A stretch of DNA of 64,000 nucleotides from Telmatactis stephensoni (lineage: Eukaryota > Cnidaria > Anthozoa > Actiniaria > Isophelliidae). The stretch's first letter is position 1, and each line of letters begins with the position of its first letter. A model generated the notes under the pieces. That model saw only the letters and a program-made list of their open reading frames with translations. It did not search any database and was not told the DNA's origin. Both the position numbers and the translations under genes were made by a program. The stretch lies in contig JALIZF010001830.1 of NCBI GenBank assembly GCA_029948255.1, forward strand, positions 372,001 through 436,000. The letters are read 5' to 3'. Below are positions 46,616-59,050 of this stretch, one piece after another.

Positions 46616-47444
46616 CTATATTTCTTTCCCAACCCGACATATTGAACTGATATACTTACAGTACTTTCGTTTGAGCCATATTACAACTCTCTCATAAAAC
46701 ACAATGCTGGCACGAAGATTTCCAACGATTTGGTACGCATTTCCTAAACTAGCACAAGCCTTGGCTTCGGATTCCCAGTCACCAAGCGTCTCCGCTACTT
46801 TCCGTCTCTGTGCATGATAATAAATAGCCCCATCAAAGTCTTTCTTCATTTCACAAATATTCCCTAGGTTATTCAAAAGCCTTCCTTTGGATCTCTTATC
46901 TTGAAGCTTTTCTGAAATTTCAAGTCCTTGTTTAAAGTGTTCTTCAGCGTGCTCGAATTCTCCTAGCCTACGGTAAACACATCCAAGGTTGCAGTGGGCT
47001 CGCTGTAGGAGTACTAATTCTAAAGAACCGTCTTTTGCTATAAATTTAAAATACATCTCATAGTATTTTTTTCGACATTTGAAAGTTACATATTCTGTAA
47101 TAAGCAGCTCCAAGACTATTACAAAGTTCTTCTTTTTCCTCGTTTTTTCGTTCGCCACACATCGAAGAAATATTTCTCAATTGTTCCTCCATTGTTGCGA
47201 TCCAACTTTCTATTTCTTCGTATGTTTGAGGTAATTCCTGATTTTCTCCGACTTGCTTCTTACTAGATTTGTTGCTCGGTTGTTGTTTAACTACGGGTTC
47301 TTTGCCGTCAAGAAAGCCAGCAGGTACAACTCGGTCTGGTGGCAAATCCTCTTTCTCCGGTTCTCCAAGTCGGTCATATTTTTCCTTCTTGCTGAAAACT
47401 TTGTTCTTAAACTTACGAAATCTGGAACATAGCTTACTTCCCAT
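46616..47444 (-). CDS. TPR protein with possible N-myristoylation site
   Basis: Apparently a single exon, about 275 residues after correcting one base. The start at 47444 gives MGSKLCSRFRKFKNKVF: Gly2 with Ser3 and Cys6 suggests a myristoylated, possibly palmitoylated basic N-terminus for membrane anchoring. A charged linker follows, then TPR-type helices: RAHCNLGCVYRRLGEFEHAE, GRLLNNLGNICEMKKDFDGA and KACASLGNAYQIVGNLRAS, the arrangement of TTC28- and GPSM-like proteins. An A7 run at 47066-47072 shifts the frame; one fewer A joins FQMSKK to YYEMYF. The 3' end is uncertain: the frame stops at 46616, but a good donor (T|GTAAGT) lies at 46659, so further TPR exons may exist downstream. I did not find them. 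Confidence 0.65.
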
Positions 47445-49526
47445 TATTGTGGTCGAATTGCGTGAATTGCTTTTCAATGCTTTAATTTAGCATTCAAAAC
47501 CAGCATTTTGAGCGTGTCGCGCTCGCTGCAAGCTCTTGACATACTGTCAGAATACGGTAAAACTTTATGATTATTCTAGGCGATGATGCTAACGTATTAG
47601 ACTTGGTAATAAGCCCCATTGGATGACGCTCATATGGTCTGGAAAATTGGCTTGAACGTAAACAAGGAATTTTACCAGACTAAACTCTATTAATTTTGTT
47701 CCTATAGAATTTTTAATTCTTAAATTATGTAGAAGCGGTTCTTAGTTGAGCTCAAATCACTACTCTTCTAATAGAAAACAATAATAAAAATAAAAGAGAA
47801 AAAAAACAAAAATTTGTACCTATTTCAAGGACCGGATAGGCTAGTATTATTTTATATGTGATATGAATAGTCAATTTGTTTTCAGAAAAAAATGGATCAA
47901 TATTTATACCATAATCTTTAGAACGATGGTAATGTAGCGGCAACATAAGACCAATATGAGAAAAATCTGATAAAAAGTAAATTCAACAATTATTTGTCAA
48001 TGAAGAAAGCTTTTTTTTTCTACTGATGCGGGTCAGAAAAAAAAAATGGTTAAAGATCATTACTGAGTTTGTCGTGAAAATTAAACATGAAAGCTTAAAG
48101 AAGAAGAGTCATTTGCTAAAAAATAAAAACTTAAATTTAAACAATAGTTTAATATGTCTTCAGTAATGGCGCTCTAATGTGAAGTGTGAAGCTATGAGAG
48201 GCATCACATACTGAGAAACCTCGGTTGGCATATTGTGAAAATCTTTCATTTATCGTGATCGATTTCTTTCTAGAATAGAAAATATGTATGTATTTTCAAA
48301 ATAGTTTTTCAGAATTAAAAGGGCCGAAGCTTTTGTTTTTCTGAGAAGAACAAAACAGCTCCATAAAGAGTAGTTGTCATCGAAATGTCCATCGAAATCT
48401 TAAAAAGCGTAGAAAACAAAATAATATCATTCAAATAAGCCAGCAACCAAGCATTTAACAATAACATTCAAAAAATGCATTTGGATATTACAATCATGAT
48501 ATAGAAAGCAAGAGAAATCACTAAAAACAAATAGAAACACTTGTTTATCAAAATTTTCTCGCCACTTCTCAAAGTAATCCTATTTCCTGATCACATTCGC
48601 CACCTGCAATCAAATGTCACCAATAGCCAATCAACAACCAGCACTTTAAACTAACCAATCAGCGCTGAATTGCATTGAAATGGTTTTGTGTTTGCTTTTG
48701 AAGGAAATGCTTTTCAATGATTAATCGAAATAGGTGAAAAGGTAAGGTCAACAACGATCTCTATTTATTTAATTTCTTTAATTCTAATCCTCAAAATCAC
48801 TTTTATATCACACATTTAAAAAAAATCGCAGTACATTTTAGAAAATTCATAATTCAAGGCTACTTTGTTCAACTATAACGCCCAGTAAAACAAATTGGAG
48901 TATTTTAAAGAAATTGTTGTTATTCTTTCACAGCTTGATGTTTTTGTAAATATACATTAAAGTAGTTAAACAAAGACATCAATTTTATATCCAATACCAA
49001 AATATTTATTTTAAGGGTGCAATTTACGTTTGTTTTTGATTTTCCGAAACATATGTTCACTCCAAAACTCATTACTAATATATTTCTTTTGATAGAAAAA
49101 TTTGCTCTATTACGTTTATATAACGAGCCGATATCATCCAAGCTTCATATCTTTCTTATTTTTGCATTGTAATTTCTTATTTGTTTTCCATTTTGAGGGA
49201 TAACACATTACATATATTTGTTAAATAGGTCAGCCATTTTGTCAATGTTTGCAAATACTGGTATTCCCTTGTCATCTGATGTGAGACATTTTTCAAGACT
49301 TTGTTAGAGGAAGTGCATGATCGTTTTTATCCAAATAGCTACTACACAAAAGTTCATTGACTTATCAAATCAGTTCTATGTTCTTCTGGATCTTCTTTAT
49401 CAAAATGTAATCAATTAAATCAATGTACTTCAGATCTAGATCATCTACAAATATTACTTGACCTTAACAGACATTTGGCGTCTAGAAATCATATTTCTTT
49501 GTATTTTTTCGTAATGAAACTTCAGG
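47445..49526. other. Intergenic, AT-rich
   Basis: No gene is seen. A cluster of CCAAT words (CACCAATAGCCAATCAACAA and CTAACCAATCAGCGC) lies at about 48620-48670 and could mark a promoter, but no exon follows it convincingly. Confidence 0.55.
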
Positions 49527-49712
49527 GACAAGGGAAACGGCAGACGACAGAGGATCATGTGGTCTGCTTTTTTCGCGTCTCACGTTCGCTGTAAACGTAA
49601 AAATTAACACTCACGTTTGATTGCCAAACGCACGTCACAAGGCGCAAAAAATGCTGATCACGTGATCCTATCTATCGTCTGCCGTTTCCCATGTACGTGG
49701 AGCTTAAGCTCT
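49527..49712. mobile_element. MITE with GGGAAACGGCAGACGACAG ends, copy 1
   Basis: GGAAACGGCAGACGACAGAG at the left is mirrored by ATCGTCTGCCGTTTCC at the right, followed by GAGCTTAAGCTC. A second copy lies at 60180-60396. This copy ends about 55 bp before the VWA gene's ATG, so it forms part of that gene's proximal upstream region. Confidence 0.65.
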
Positions 49713-49767
49713 CTATTAACTAAAAAACTAATAAACCTTATTTCTTCCCAGTCTAGTATCTTGTATA

Positions 49768-51765
49768 ATGGCCGGATTCATACAAATCTTTCTCGTATGC
49801 CTAACTTGCGTGTGTGGAACGCTGGGTAAGTAACGTCACTTCCGGTTGAGTTTGCACTAAAGAATTAATATAAACATAGACAAAAGGTAATTTGCTTCCT
49901 GTTTGGTTCAGACGATCCTGTTCTCAAGCCATGCCATGTGAAAATGAAACCCATATCAATCTCGATAGCTGATCCTGAATAATCCTGATAGCTAGAGGCT
50001 AAGCTGAGTCCGAGGCTCTGTTTAAATGAAGGCGGCGCGTTATCCGGATATCTCTTTGGTTTTAGTTTAAGTGGATTTCTCCAGGGAGAATTTCGGCTTC
50101 CAGGAGAATTCTCATTGCAACATGAGACAAATTTGCTCCAATCCTGCCCCATGTTATATGATGTTGTGTCCTTCGAGATGCACTCCTTTGTTTTAACTTT
50201 CTTTCTCGTCTCAATAGCTGCTAAACAATGTGAACGACCAATTGATCTTGGTTTTGTCATCGACCGCTCAGCCAGTATGGGAGAAGAGAACTACAAGTAC
50301 ATAAAAAAGTTCGTCAATAGTGTTGCCAAGCAATTTGTAATCGGACCAGAAAACACACAAATCGGCGTCATTCCTTTCTCCCATTACTACAAAGTGGCCA
50401 TCAAACTCGACCAGTTCACAGATTACGCCAGCTTCGCCAAGGCAGTGGACGGTCTGCCTTTCGAGGGATCAGGTTCAATTCTTGCTGGCGCGTTAAAGAT
50501 TTCTCAACATGAGCTTTTTACTGCAGAAAATGGTGGACGAAAAAAGGCTCCTTCAACTGAAGGAAATGGGGACAAATCGTCAACTACGAGCATACTGAAG
50601 TCTGGCAAAACAGGTTAGTTCATTAGCAATAAATCTTTTGGGATCTAGACGCTGTAACATCTCTAGCTTCAGTGAAAAGTGGGATTGCGTGTTAAGGAGA
50701 GAAAGATAGAGACGTGATTGGGGTTATAGTAGGAGGGAATGAGGATTAGCATTGAGTAAGTGATTGAGTGAGTAAGTAAGTGACTGACTGACTGACTGAA
50801 TGACTGACTGACTAATTGACTGACTGACTGACTAACTGACCGACTTACTGTCTGTCTAACTGACTGACTGACTGACTGACCGACTGACTGACTGACGGAC
50901 TGATTGACTGACTGACTGACCGACTGACTGTCGACTTATTGACTGACTGACTGATTGACTGTTTGTCTGTCTGACTGACTGACTCTGACCGACCGACCGA
51001 CCGACCGACCGACTGACTGACTGACTGACTGACTGAATGACTGAATGACTGAATGACTGAATGACTGAATGACTGAATGACTGAATGACTGAATGACTGA
51101 ATGACTGAATGACTGAATGACTGAATGACTGAATGACTGAATGACTGAATGACTGAATGACTGAATGACTGAATGACTGAATGACTGAATGACTGAATGA
51201 CTGAATGACTGAATGACTGAATGACTGAATGACTGAATGACTGAATGACCGACTGACTGACCGACTGACCGACTGACCGACTGACTGACCGACCGATCGA
51301 CAGACCGACTGACGGACTGTTGAACTGATGGACTGACCGACTGAATGTCTGACCAGCTGAGACCATTCTTATCTCATCAAGTACTATCATGAACCATGCA
51401 TTTGAATCACTCGTCAATTTGCTTATCTTTTAGACGTTCTTCAAGCTTTGGCAGTAATAACCGATGGAGGGAGCAGCACAGGGGTAGACGCTTTACTCCT
51501 CTCAGCAGAGGGGCTAAAAAACTCTGGAAAACGAACTTTTGTCGTTGGACTTGGCGAATTTGAGCATCTAAAGAATATAAGAATGGTGGCTAGTGAGCCT
51601 ATTAATAAACACGTTTTTCTCGTGAAAAACGGAAAGGAGTTATCCAAAATTGCTCACAAATTAGCTACTGCCATTTGTAAAGATATAAAACCCACTAGTA
51701 AGAAATTTACTGTAACAGAAAATGGTCAAATCATAACTTCTCTTTTATACAACGAAGAGAAATAA
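49768..51765 (+). CDS. Secreted von Willebrand factor A domain protein
   Basis: Three exons in consistent phase 1: 49768-49825, 50218-50613 and 51434-51765, giving 261 residues. Exon 1 encodes a signal peptide (MAGFIQIFLVCLTCVCGTLG). A single VWA domain follows: DLGFVIDRSASMGEENY carries the MIDAS DxSxS motif, SGSILAGAL stands where the MIDAS threonine loop is expected, and AVITDGGSS carries the later Asp. Compared with typical VWA domains there is a Ser/Lys/Gly-rich insertion of about 20 residues (near KKAPSTEGNGDKSSTT) before the ITDGG strand. The protein ends soon after the domain, so it is a one-domain extracellular protein, as in matrilin-like or vitrin-like relatives. It probably binds a metal ion and an extracellular ligand. 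Intron 2 holds a long tetranucleotide-derived minisatellite. Confidence 0.85.
50757..51360. repeat. (GACT)n tract with an ACTGAATG octamer array
   Basis: A GACT/GACC tetranucleotide tract contains a homogeneous ACTGAATG array (about 51035-51246, some 26 copies). The frame read on the minus strand, rich in Ser-Gln-Ser, is an artefact. The interruption TGTCGACTTATTGACTGAC is shared with the tract at 21630-21862. It lies in intron 2 of the VWA gene. Confidence 0.95.
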
Positions 51766-53985
51766 GAAGATAGAATCATTGCATCGTTTGATATAGCAAC
51801 ACATACAACCCTTAATAACCTCACTTGACTAGTCCCAGTCCTTACGACTTTTCTTGGTTCGATGTGAGATTCAGAATGCTTTTGTATATTATTCATTGTC
51901 GGTCCTTGGTCAATAGATCCCTGACCCCTAAATGTTGCGGTTTCTAAAAGTAGCGGTAAGGTCTGTGCGACTGAGTTTTAGGGGGTAGTAGGTTCCCAAG
52001 ATTCTACAGCAAGGGGGATTCTGACTGCCTGTTTTCACTAGTAAGATCCATGCAAAATTGATCTATTAGTGCAAAAGATTCTGACAGTGATTGAAACAAA
52101 CAAAACTTTGCTGGAGAAACTCGAGCCACAGAAGCCACACTCAGTCCCCAAAAAATGAGGTTAAGGACTTTGTAATTTATACTGTTGCCTGCTTTTATAA
52201 GCCCGCTAAATCCCGCGCATGCATGCACAGTCGATTTTGCATGAATCTGCAACGGTATGGTTTGATGTCTGCCATGCTCTAATTTGGGCTTCCTGTGTAG
52301 ACAAATAAAATAGCAAATCATAAATTAAAATACAGTAATAGCCAGAAACTATTTTTAATTCTAAAATCAATTTTAAAAAGTTAACATCATCGCTTAAATA
52401 TTCGATGTACAAGAATATTTTTGAAATATCTAAATTATTTTCTTTTTTTTTTTACAAAATTGACTAATAACAAATTACATTGAAAAGAAACTTGCGTATG
52501 ATAGTATTTAAAAATAACTTGAAATAACTTAATTGCTATTTAATTTGGTGGATTGATATATTACTTATATAACTAGATGCATACTACTATATATGAAAAT
52601 CGATGAGAACTAACTCCACACATTGTGCTCAGCCCCCTCTCCGCATAGCTACACACAGCAATACCGTCAAATCTATTTGGAATTATTAAGTGATGAGTTA
52701 GTTATCTTATACAACTTAAACTCCTAGTCACAACAAGACGTGAAAATATAGGAAAACAGAATGTGCAGACTAGATTCACATATACAGATAAATAGCGTTG
52801 ATTGCCTATGAGCGTGGAGTGTATCTTTTTTCGTTAATTTATAGGAAATTAAGAATTGAAAAAGTAAACAGACGACGTTTGGCTAGGTATCTCATTTTCC
52901 TTTCCCATAAAATGAAAACAGAGACAAATTCGCCGACATTATTAATTTTTCGAAACGGTTGCTATGCTTCTAACTTATAGCGCTTCTCATGTCAGGGACC
53001 GCGAAGACGGGGGCTGGGGTGAGCCTAACTCCCCCCCCCCCCACCCCCCCTCACCCACACCCACACCCACACTTTCTGTGCTACCTAGTCAAATGTTCTG
53101 TTTGAAAACATTTTTGACTGGATAGTCTTCTTTATCTTCAAATGCTAGCCCCCTACTTTTCAAGGTGCTCCGCGGCCCCTGCATGTTGGCATAAACCTTT
53201 GTCACGAATGTGCCAACCAGATCTAGAGATCGATTGGCTGCTTGAACAAAGCAACTTGTGTAAGTTACTGTGAAAATGGTTGGTGCAGACCCGTTACAAT
53301 GTGTTTGTTAGCGACAAGCGCTAACGGCTATTTTAAAGAAGTTCTCCTCGATTATGTGCGAATGCAGTGTGCATTCCAAGACCATCATAAATTCTGAATC
53401 TTCTGAGCTTTCGTCAATAACTCTATTCTCCAAATCCTTGGACCATGACGTCCATTCATTATTAGCTTGCTTCGGCCTTATTCAGGAAAGATCCAGAAGG
53501 CACTTCGGTCTTGGAATACAATATTAATTTTATTTCGAGGATTGCAAATCCGTAAGTATTGTTGAAAAAGCTCTCTTTCTGATGGACACCGCTGTAAAAG
53601 CTACATATAAATGAAGTTTACGTAGTTACGCACGTAAATTAAGTTTACGTATTTACCGCACGTAAATGAAGTTTACGTATTTACGCACGTAAATTAAGTT
53701 TACGTATTTACGCATGTAAATTAAGTTTACGTATTTACGCATGTAAATTAAGTCTACGTATTTACGCATGTAAATGAAGTTTACGAATTTAGGGACGTAA
53801 ATGAAGTTAACGTATTTACGCACATAAATGAAGTTTACGTATTTACAGCAAAAGTACTCGATGAAGGTGAAATATATGGATCAGAATCTGGTGAACCAAT
53901 ATGAAGAAGCTCCTTTTCCGAGTCATCATCTTCGTTGTTTTCGTCATCTTGAATTTCTTCCTTCTTTGATTCTGGTTCTGTTTCT
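51766..53985. other. Intergenic between the VWA and phosphatase genes
   Basis: No gene is supported. It includes a C-rich tract near 53029-53060 and the 27-bp repeat array at 53608-53848, which probably lies in the phosphatase 3' UTR. Confidence 0.55.
53608..53848. repeat. 27-bp palindromic tandem repeat downstream of the phosphatase stop
   Basis: About nine units of GTAAATTAAGTTTACGTATT plus TACGCAT. Each unit contains the inverted pair GTAAA..TTTAC. The array begins about 140 bp past the stop codon at 53986, so it is probably transcribed in the 3' UTR. Confidence 0.85.
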
Positions 53986-56900
53986 TCAGGAGTCTGGTTG
54001 TGTTGGGCTGTGGTCAGGTAACACGTGGTTCATCTCTATCTCATTTTCACGTGGTTTTACAGTGATTATTCTTTGCATGACGTCAAAAGGTGAATCTCGT
54101 TCCTCGAGAGGCTTGTTCATGCCCAGATACTGCAGTAAAACTTTGTAGCAATATTCATATTGGATCTAAAACGAAAGCACACATTCAATCACCCGAATGA
54201 TTTGAGAGAGACGGGATGAGAAGATTTGAAATTTTAATGCAGTGTAAATACAGTAGTCATCCAGCTCCATGCCTAGATGGTATTATTTTCTCTTATCTTC
54301 CCGGATGCCTGCTTCATAACCCTCTTTCTTGTCTGTCTGACTGTCTGTCTGTATGTGTCTGTGTGTTTGTCTGTCCATATCTGCCAGTCAATGTACTAAC
54401 TGATCAGTCGATACCAGGTAATTCATACCTTAGTTTGTACCATAGCTGGTCTTTGTTCTCTTAGTAATTTCACTGTCATAAACACGTCCACAAGGGCTTC
54501 TGCTTTTAGTCTTTCAATTAAAGAAGTGACAGCACAGAATACACCAGTTCGACCAACACCGGCACTAAATCACAATAGAATAGGAATTATTTCAAATAAA
54601 AGAAAATAAAAATCGATTTACATTTGATCAAAGTGGTGGCAACTCGTGGATATGCGAAGAAAAAAACCCGAATTTGCCTCACAGTGCGCGTCGCTCACGA
54701 ATGCCTCACAGAGCAGTTTTCGTATGATTGTGAAAACGGCACGGTCACGGCACGGTTATGGTAGAGCAGATTTCATATGAGTGTGAAACGGACCGCGCCG
54801 TGCCGTGACCGTGTCAGTGCAGTGTTGTCCATAAAAACATTAGAAATTCCTGCCGAAACCGTGCCGTGACCGTGCGGTGCCGTTTTTACAGTCATACGAA
54901 ATCTACTCTACGGTCACCTCACGTTCACGGCACGGTCACGTCACGGTCATGGCACGGACCGTCAAGGTCACGAGACGGTCACGCCGCACGGTGCAGCTCA
55001 AACGCTTTTATACACAACACGTACGACGCTGACACAGTCACGACACGCCACGGTGCGCTTCACACACTACAAACAGCGCTGCACGCGATTTAATGCAGCA
55101 CTAAACTTAGAACAAGATTTCATATATTTTGTTACCTGCAATGCACTGTGATCACGTGGTTGCCTGATGCGTCTTGCCATTGTTGTATAGCGTCAATCAT
55201 AGTCAATAAATGGATTCCTGAATCATCGATGTCTTCAGATGTCCAGTCCATGTAGTGATATTGATGAATAGTGCGAATCTTTTCGTCCTAAAATATAACG
55301 ATCGTTAATGCAATTCGCCTGGAATTGGTGAAGCGCTTTGTATCATGAGACTGCTTTTGGGAACTCATTTTTTAACATTCATCTAAAGATAGGATGCTTT
55401 GCAAAACAAACAAAATAGTCAAAACCACCTCCCTATTTTAACCTTTGAGGAGATAAAAGGGACTAGAGATCAGTTTTTTGAAAGACGATTATATTGGTGC
55501 TAACCCAGCTAGATTATATTAAGATACTATCTTCACCTACCTGGATATTCTTGATATTAAATACTCTAATATCAAACAATTCCTTCTTTTCATCTTCTAA
55601 GAATTCAACTTCTAGGTTTCCGTATGTGATTGGATGCGCAGTTGGCCAATAGCGATCCATTTTGGGCTACGAATTAAAATTTCATTCGTTAGGTTATACA
55701 TATCGTGACAAGTCATGTAATACGCGTGACGTGTGACGGGCATCCAGCGTCTTTGCGTCGTCGTCAGGGCTCCATTTTTATCAGGGCTCCATTTAAACTA
55801 GCTATGCTAAATTGGATGCCCTGTATAAATATTGACCTAAATAAAAAAATAAAAAAATAAAAAAGTCGTCATGCTGTTCCTGGCCTTCCCATTTTCCTCC
55901 TCGGCTAGCTAATAGAAACGCGCTGAGCATACGTTCACATACGCATTGTATCTTTTTCGACAGCAACGAAGGATACAGTAGTCTTCTGTACAGACGTCCT
56001 TTGTGATCACGCAAGGCTAATTTGGGAAATTAACGTTGCGTGACATAAGCGTTGCGTGACGACCCCAAGGACGTCTTCTTGGGAGGCTAAGGACATAGTC
56101 GATCCTCTTCACAATATTCAACTCAGAAAGATAGAATGAAGCGATTTTTGAGATCAGGAGACCGTTGGTTGTACTTATCATTAGCTGCATGGTCGGTGAA
56201 TTGTTGGGCATTGTGGACGTGTTAACAATAGTACATACCTTTGTATTCTCGATTTCTTGTGCCAGTGTCACAATCGTGTAGCATTCTTGTTCCCAGATCA
56301 TCCTCCAGAAATCCACAAAAGTTTGTGGTAATGGAGCTTGTGTTGCGATGAAGGCTCGTTTCTTCTTATAGCCATCGATATAGCTTGCATTGATATAATC
56401 TGAGCCAGCTACTGCAACCTGTGCTGAAAGTGGTACTCGTGTTTCGTCTATAGGAAGGGTGTTGGCGTAGCGGTTTTTTCGCTTGTTTGCCGAGTGGTTG
56501 GCTGCTGATCTTGGTAAGTGTGAGCGCACTCCACGACTCAGTTTTTGGAACTCAGATGTAAGTTTAGTTTCACCTATTTAATAGTGAGAAGCGAAAAACT
56601 TATTGAATGAACGAACGAACGATTAAACAAACGAATTAACGAATGAATAATTGAATGAATGAATGAATAAATGAATGCACGAGTGAATGAGTGAGAAAGT
56701 GAGTGAATGAGTGAATGAATGAATGAATAAATGAATACATGAGTGAATGAGTGAGAGAGTGAGTGAATGAATGAATGAATGAATGAAAGGATGGATGGAT
56801 GCATGCACGAATGAATGGATGGATTAATCAGTAACGCAGCAGTGTGAACTGGACTTTACCTTTACCTTCTTTGTCGCATTCCAACATCTCTTCGATATGC

Positions 56901-58956
56901 TGTCTAAGCTTGCTGACATGTATTTCAGTATCTCCACTAATTACAGCGTCTAGCAATGCATCATGGATAAATATGTACTGTTGTTCTGTTTGTACCATCA
57001 GATTACGCTGCTTACGTATTTGAGTGACGTAATGGAACACGTCAATTGTTTTTTCCTTAGCAATTTGTCTAAGCATTGTATCGATGACTATAAAGGTCCC
57101 TGTACGACCAACACCCGCGCTGCAGTGAACAACCTGCGAAAAGGAGAATATATAGACATAGTTAAATTTATCTCATTAAGATCACTCAGCAGACTCGATG
57201 GTAGAGAAATGGACATGTATTCCAGTCTCACTTGATATCAAGGCATTTTTCCGTTCTCTATTAGGGCGTGCCGGAACTATATCCTAAGTTAAGGATCTTG
57301 AACTTAATTCCCTTACTTTCTCATTGATCTCATTACAAACACATATGTAATATGGCCTCCTCTGTAGTAGGGAACATTCATTTAAAAGAGGGGCACTCCT
57401 CCCCTCCCCTCCCCTCCCCTCCCCTCCCCTCCCCTCCCCTCCCCTCAGATTCAGCCGACTATAATCTTCAAGCACATGAATTATGCTCTGAATGCTCAAT
57501 TAGTCTATTGTCATACCATTGGCCCAACATCTGGTGGGTTTGCTTTAGAAGTCTCCCGTACAAAGGCCAACAGAAAAGCAGCACTTTTGGGTACACCATG
57601 ATCAGGCCAACTGGTAAAATGATACTGTTTGATGACACGTGTTTCATCGTGATTGGCCATCATCAAGCGAAACACGCGTATCGTATGTGACGTCAGTTGT
57701 ACTTCCTCGTCCAATGAGATGTGAGCGGCTTCAAACTTGCAAGACCCGGATGTTGGCCAATATTGAGTGCACTTGACACGACCACGCTCTCGTATGTTGG
57801 TAAGCTGCAAGTGTCAAAGAAGAAATTATTGTAGATCCTTAACTTAGGATATTCTTATTAAGGGGTATGAAATAGGCGCGCATGTCTCTGTATTGTGATA
57901 TAAACAAACTGGGAAATGTAGAGAACAAGAAAAATGAGCTTAGGAACACATTGCCATAGATTAACAAAATTGTAATCTGTAATATGAAAGATAGAAAATA
58001 AATTGTATTGTATTGCATTGCATTGCGTTTTATTGTATTGTATTTTGTTGTGTTGTATTGTATTGTGTTGTTGTGTTGTCTTTTATTGTGTTGTGTTGTG
58101 TTGTGTTGTGTTATTTTGTGTTGTGTGATGGGGTGTGGTGATGTACATTGTATTGTATTGTATTGTATTGTATTGTATTGTATTGTATTGTATTGTACTG
58201 TATTGTATTGTATTGTATTGTATTTTATTGTATTGTATTGTATTGTACTGTATTGTATTGTATTGAATTGTACTGTACTGTATATTGTATTGTATTGCAT
58301 TATATTGTATTGAGCTCAGTTCACCTTAATTGACTTACCATTACTATAACTCTAGTGTTTTGTTCCCAAATCATGCGCCAGAAATCACCACACGTCTCGT
58401 CCAGCGGTCCTTGAGCAGCTATGTACGTTATTCTGTCATATCCATCAATGTAACTAGCATTGATGTAATCTGATTTAGGCTCGTCGTCAAAAGGAATGAG
58501 TTTGACACGATTATGATCGTATGCTACAATGTTTGTGTATCTGTTTTTCCACTGGTTCGCGGGATCGAGACATTGAGTGGCGGGAATATTGCAGTCGTCA
58601 CGTATGCGTTCGTATTCCGTTGAGAACAGCATGTCGCCGCTTTTGTGCATGCGTGCAACGTGGTGGGTAAAATCTTCGATAGGGATTGGCTCGGGGGTAT
58701 GGTAGTGTTCTGAAACGAAAAAGAAAAAAACGTAAATATTAAAGAAAGAAAGAGAGACAGAAACAAAGAAAGAAAGAAAGAAAAAAGGAAGAAGGAAATA
58801 AGAAAGGAAGAGGGGAAAGAAGGAACGAAAGAAGGAAAGAAAGGAAGAAAAGAAAGAGGGAAAGAAAGAAAGAAAGAAAAAGGAAGCTAAAGAGGAAGGA
58901 AGGAAGGAGGAAGGAAGGAAGACCGAAAGAAAGGAAGACCGAAAGAAAGAAAGAAA

Positions 58957-58989
<33 letters not shown>

Positions 58990-59008
58990 GAAGAAAGAAA
59001 GAAAGAAA

Positions 59009-59050
<42 letters not shown>

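Noticed and set aside
50845..51417. 190-residue Ser/Gln/His-rich frame
   Set aside because: Translation of the octamer array in an intron of the VWA gene.
57839..58333. Tyr/Asn- and Cys/Ile/Val-rich frames on both strands
   Set aside because: Translations of the ATTGT pentamer array.
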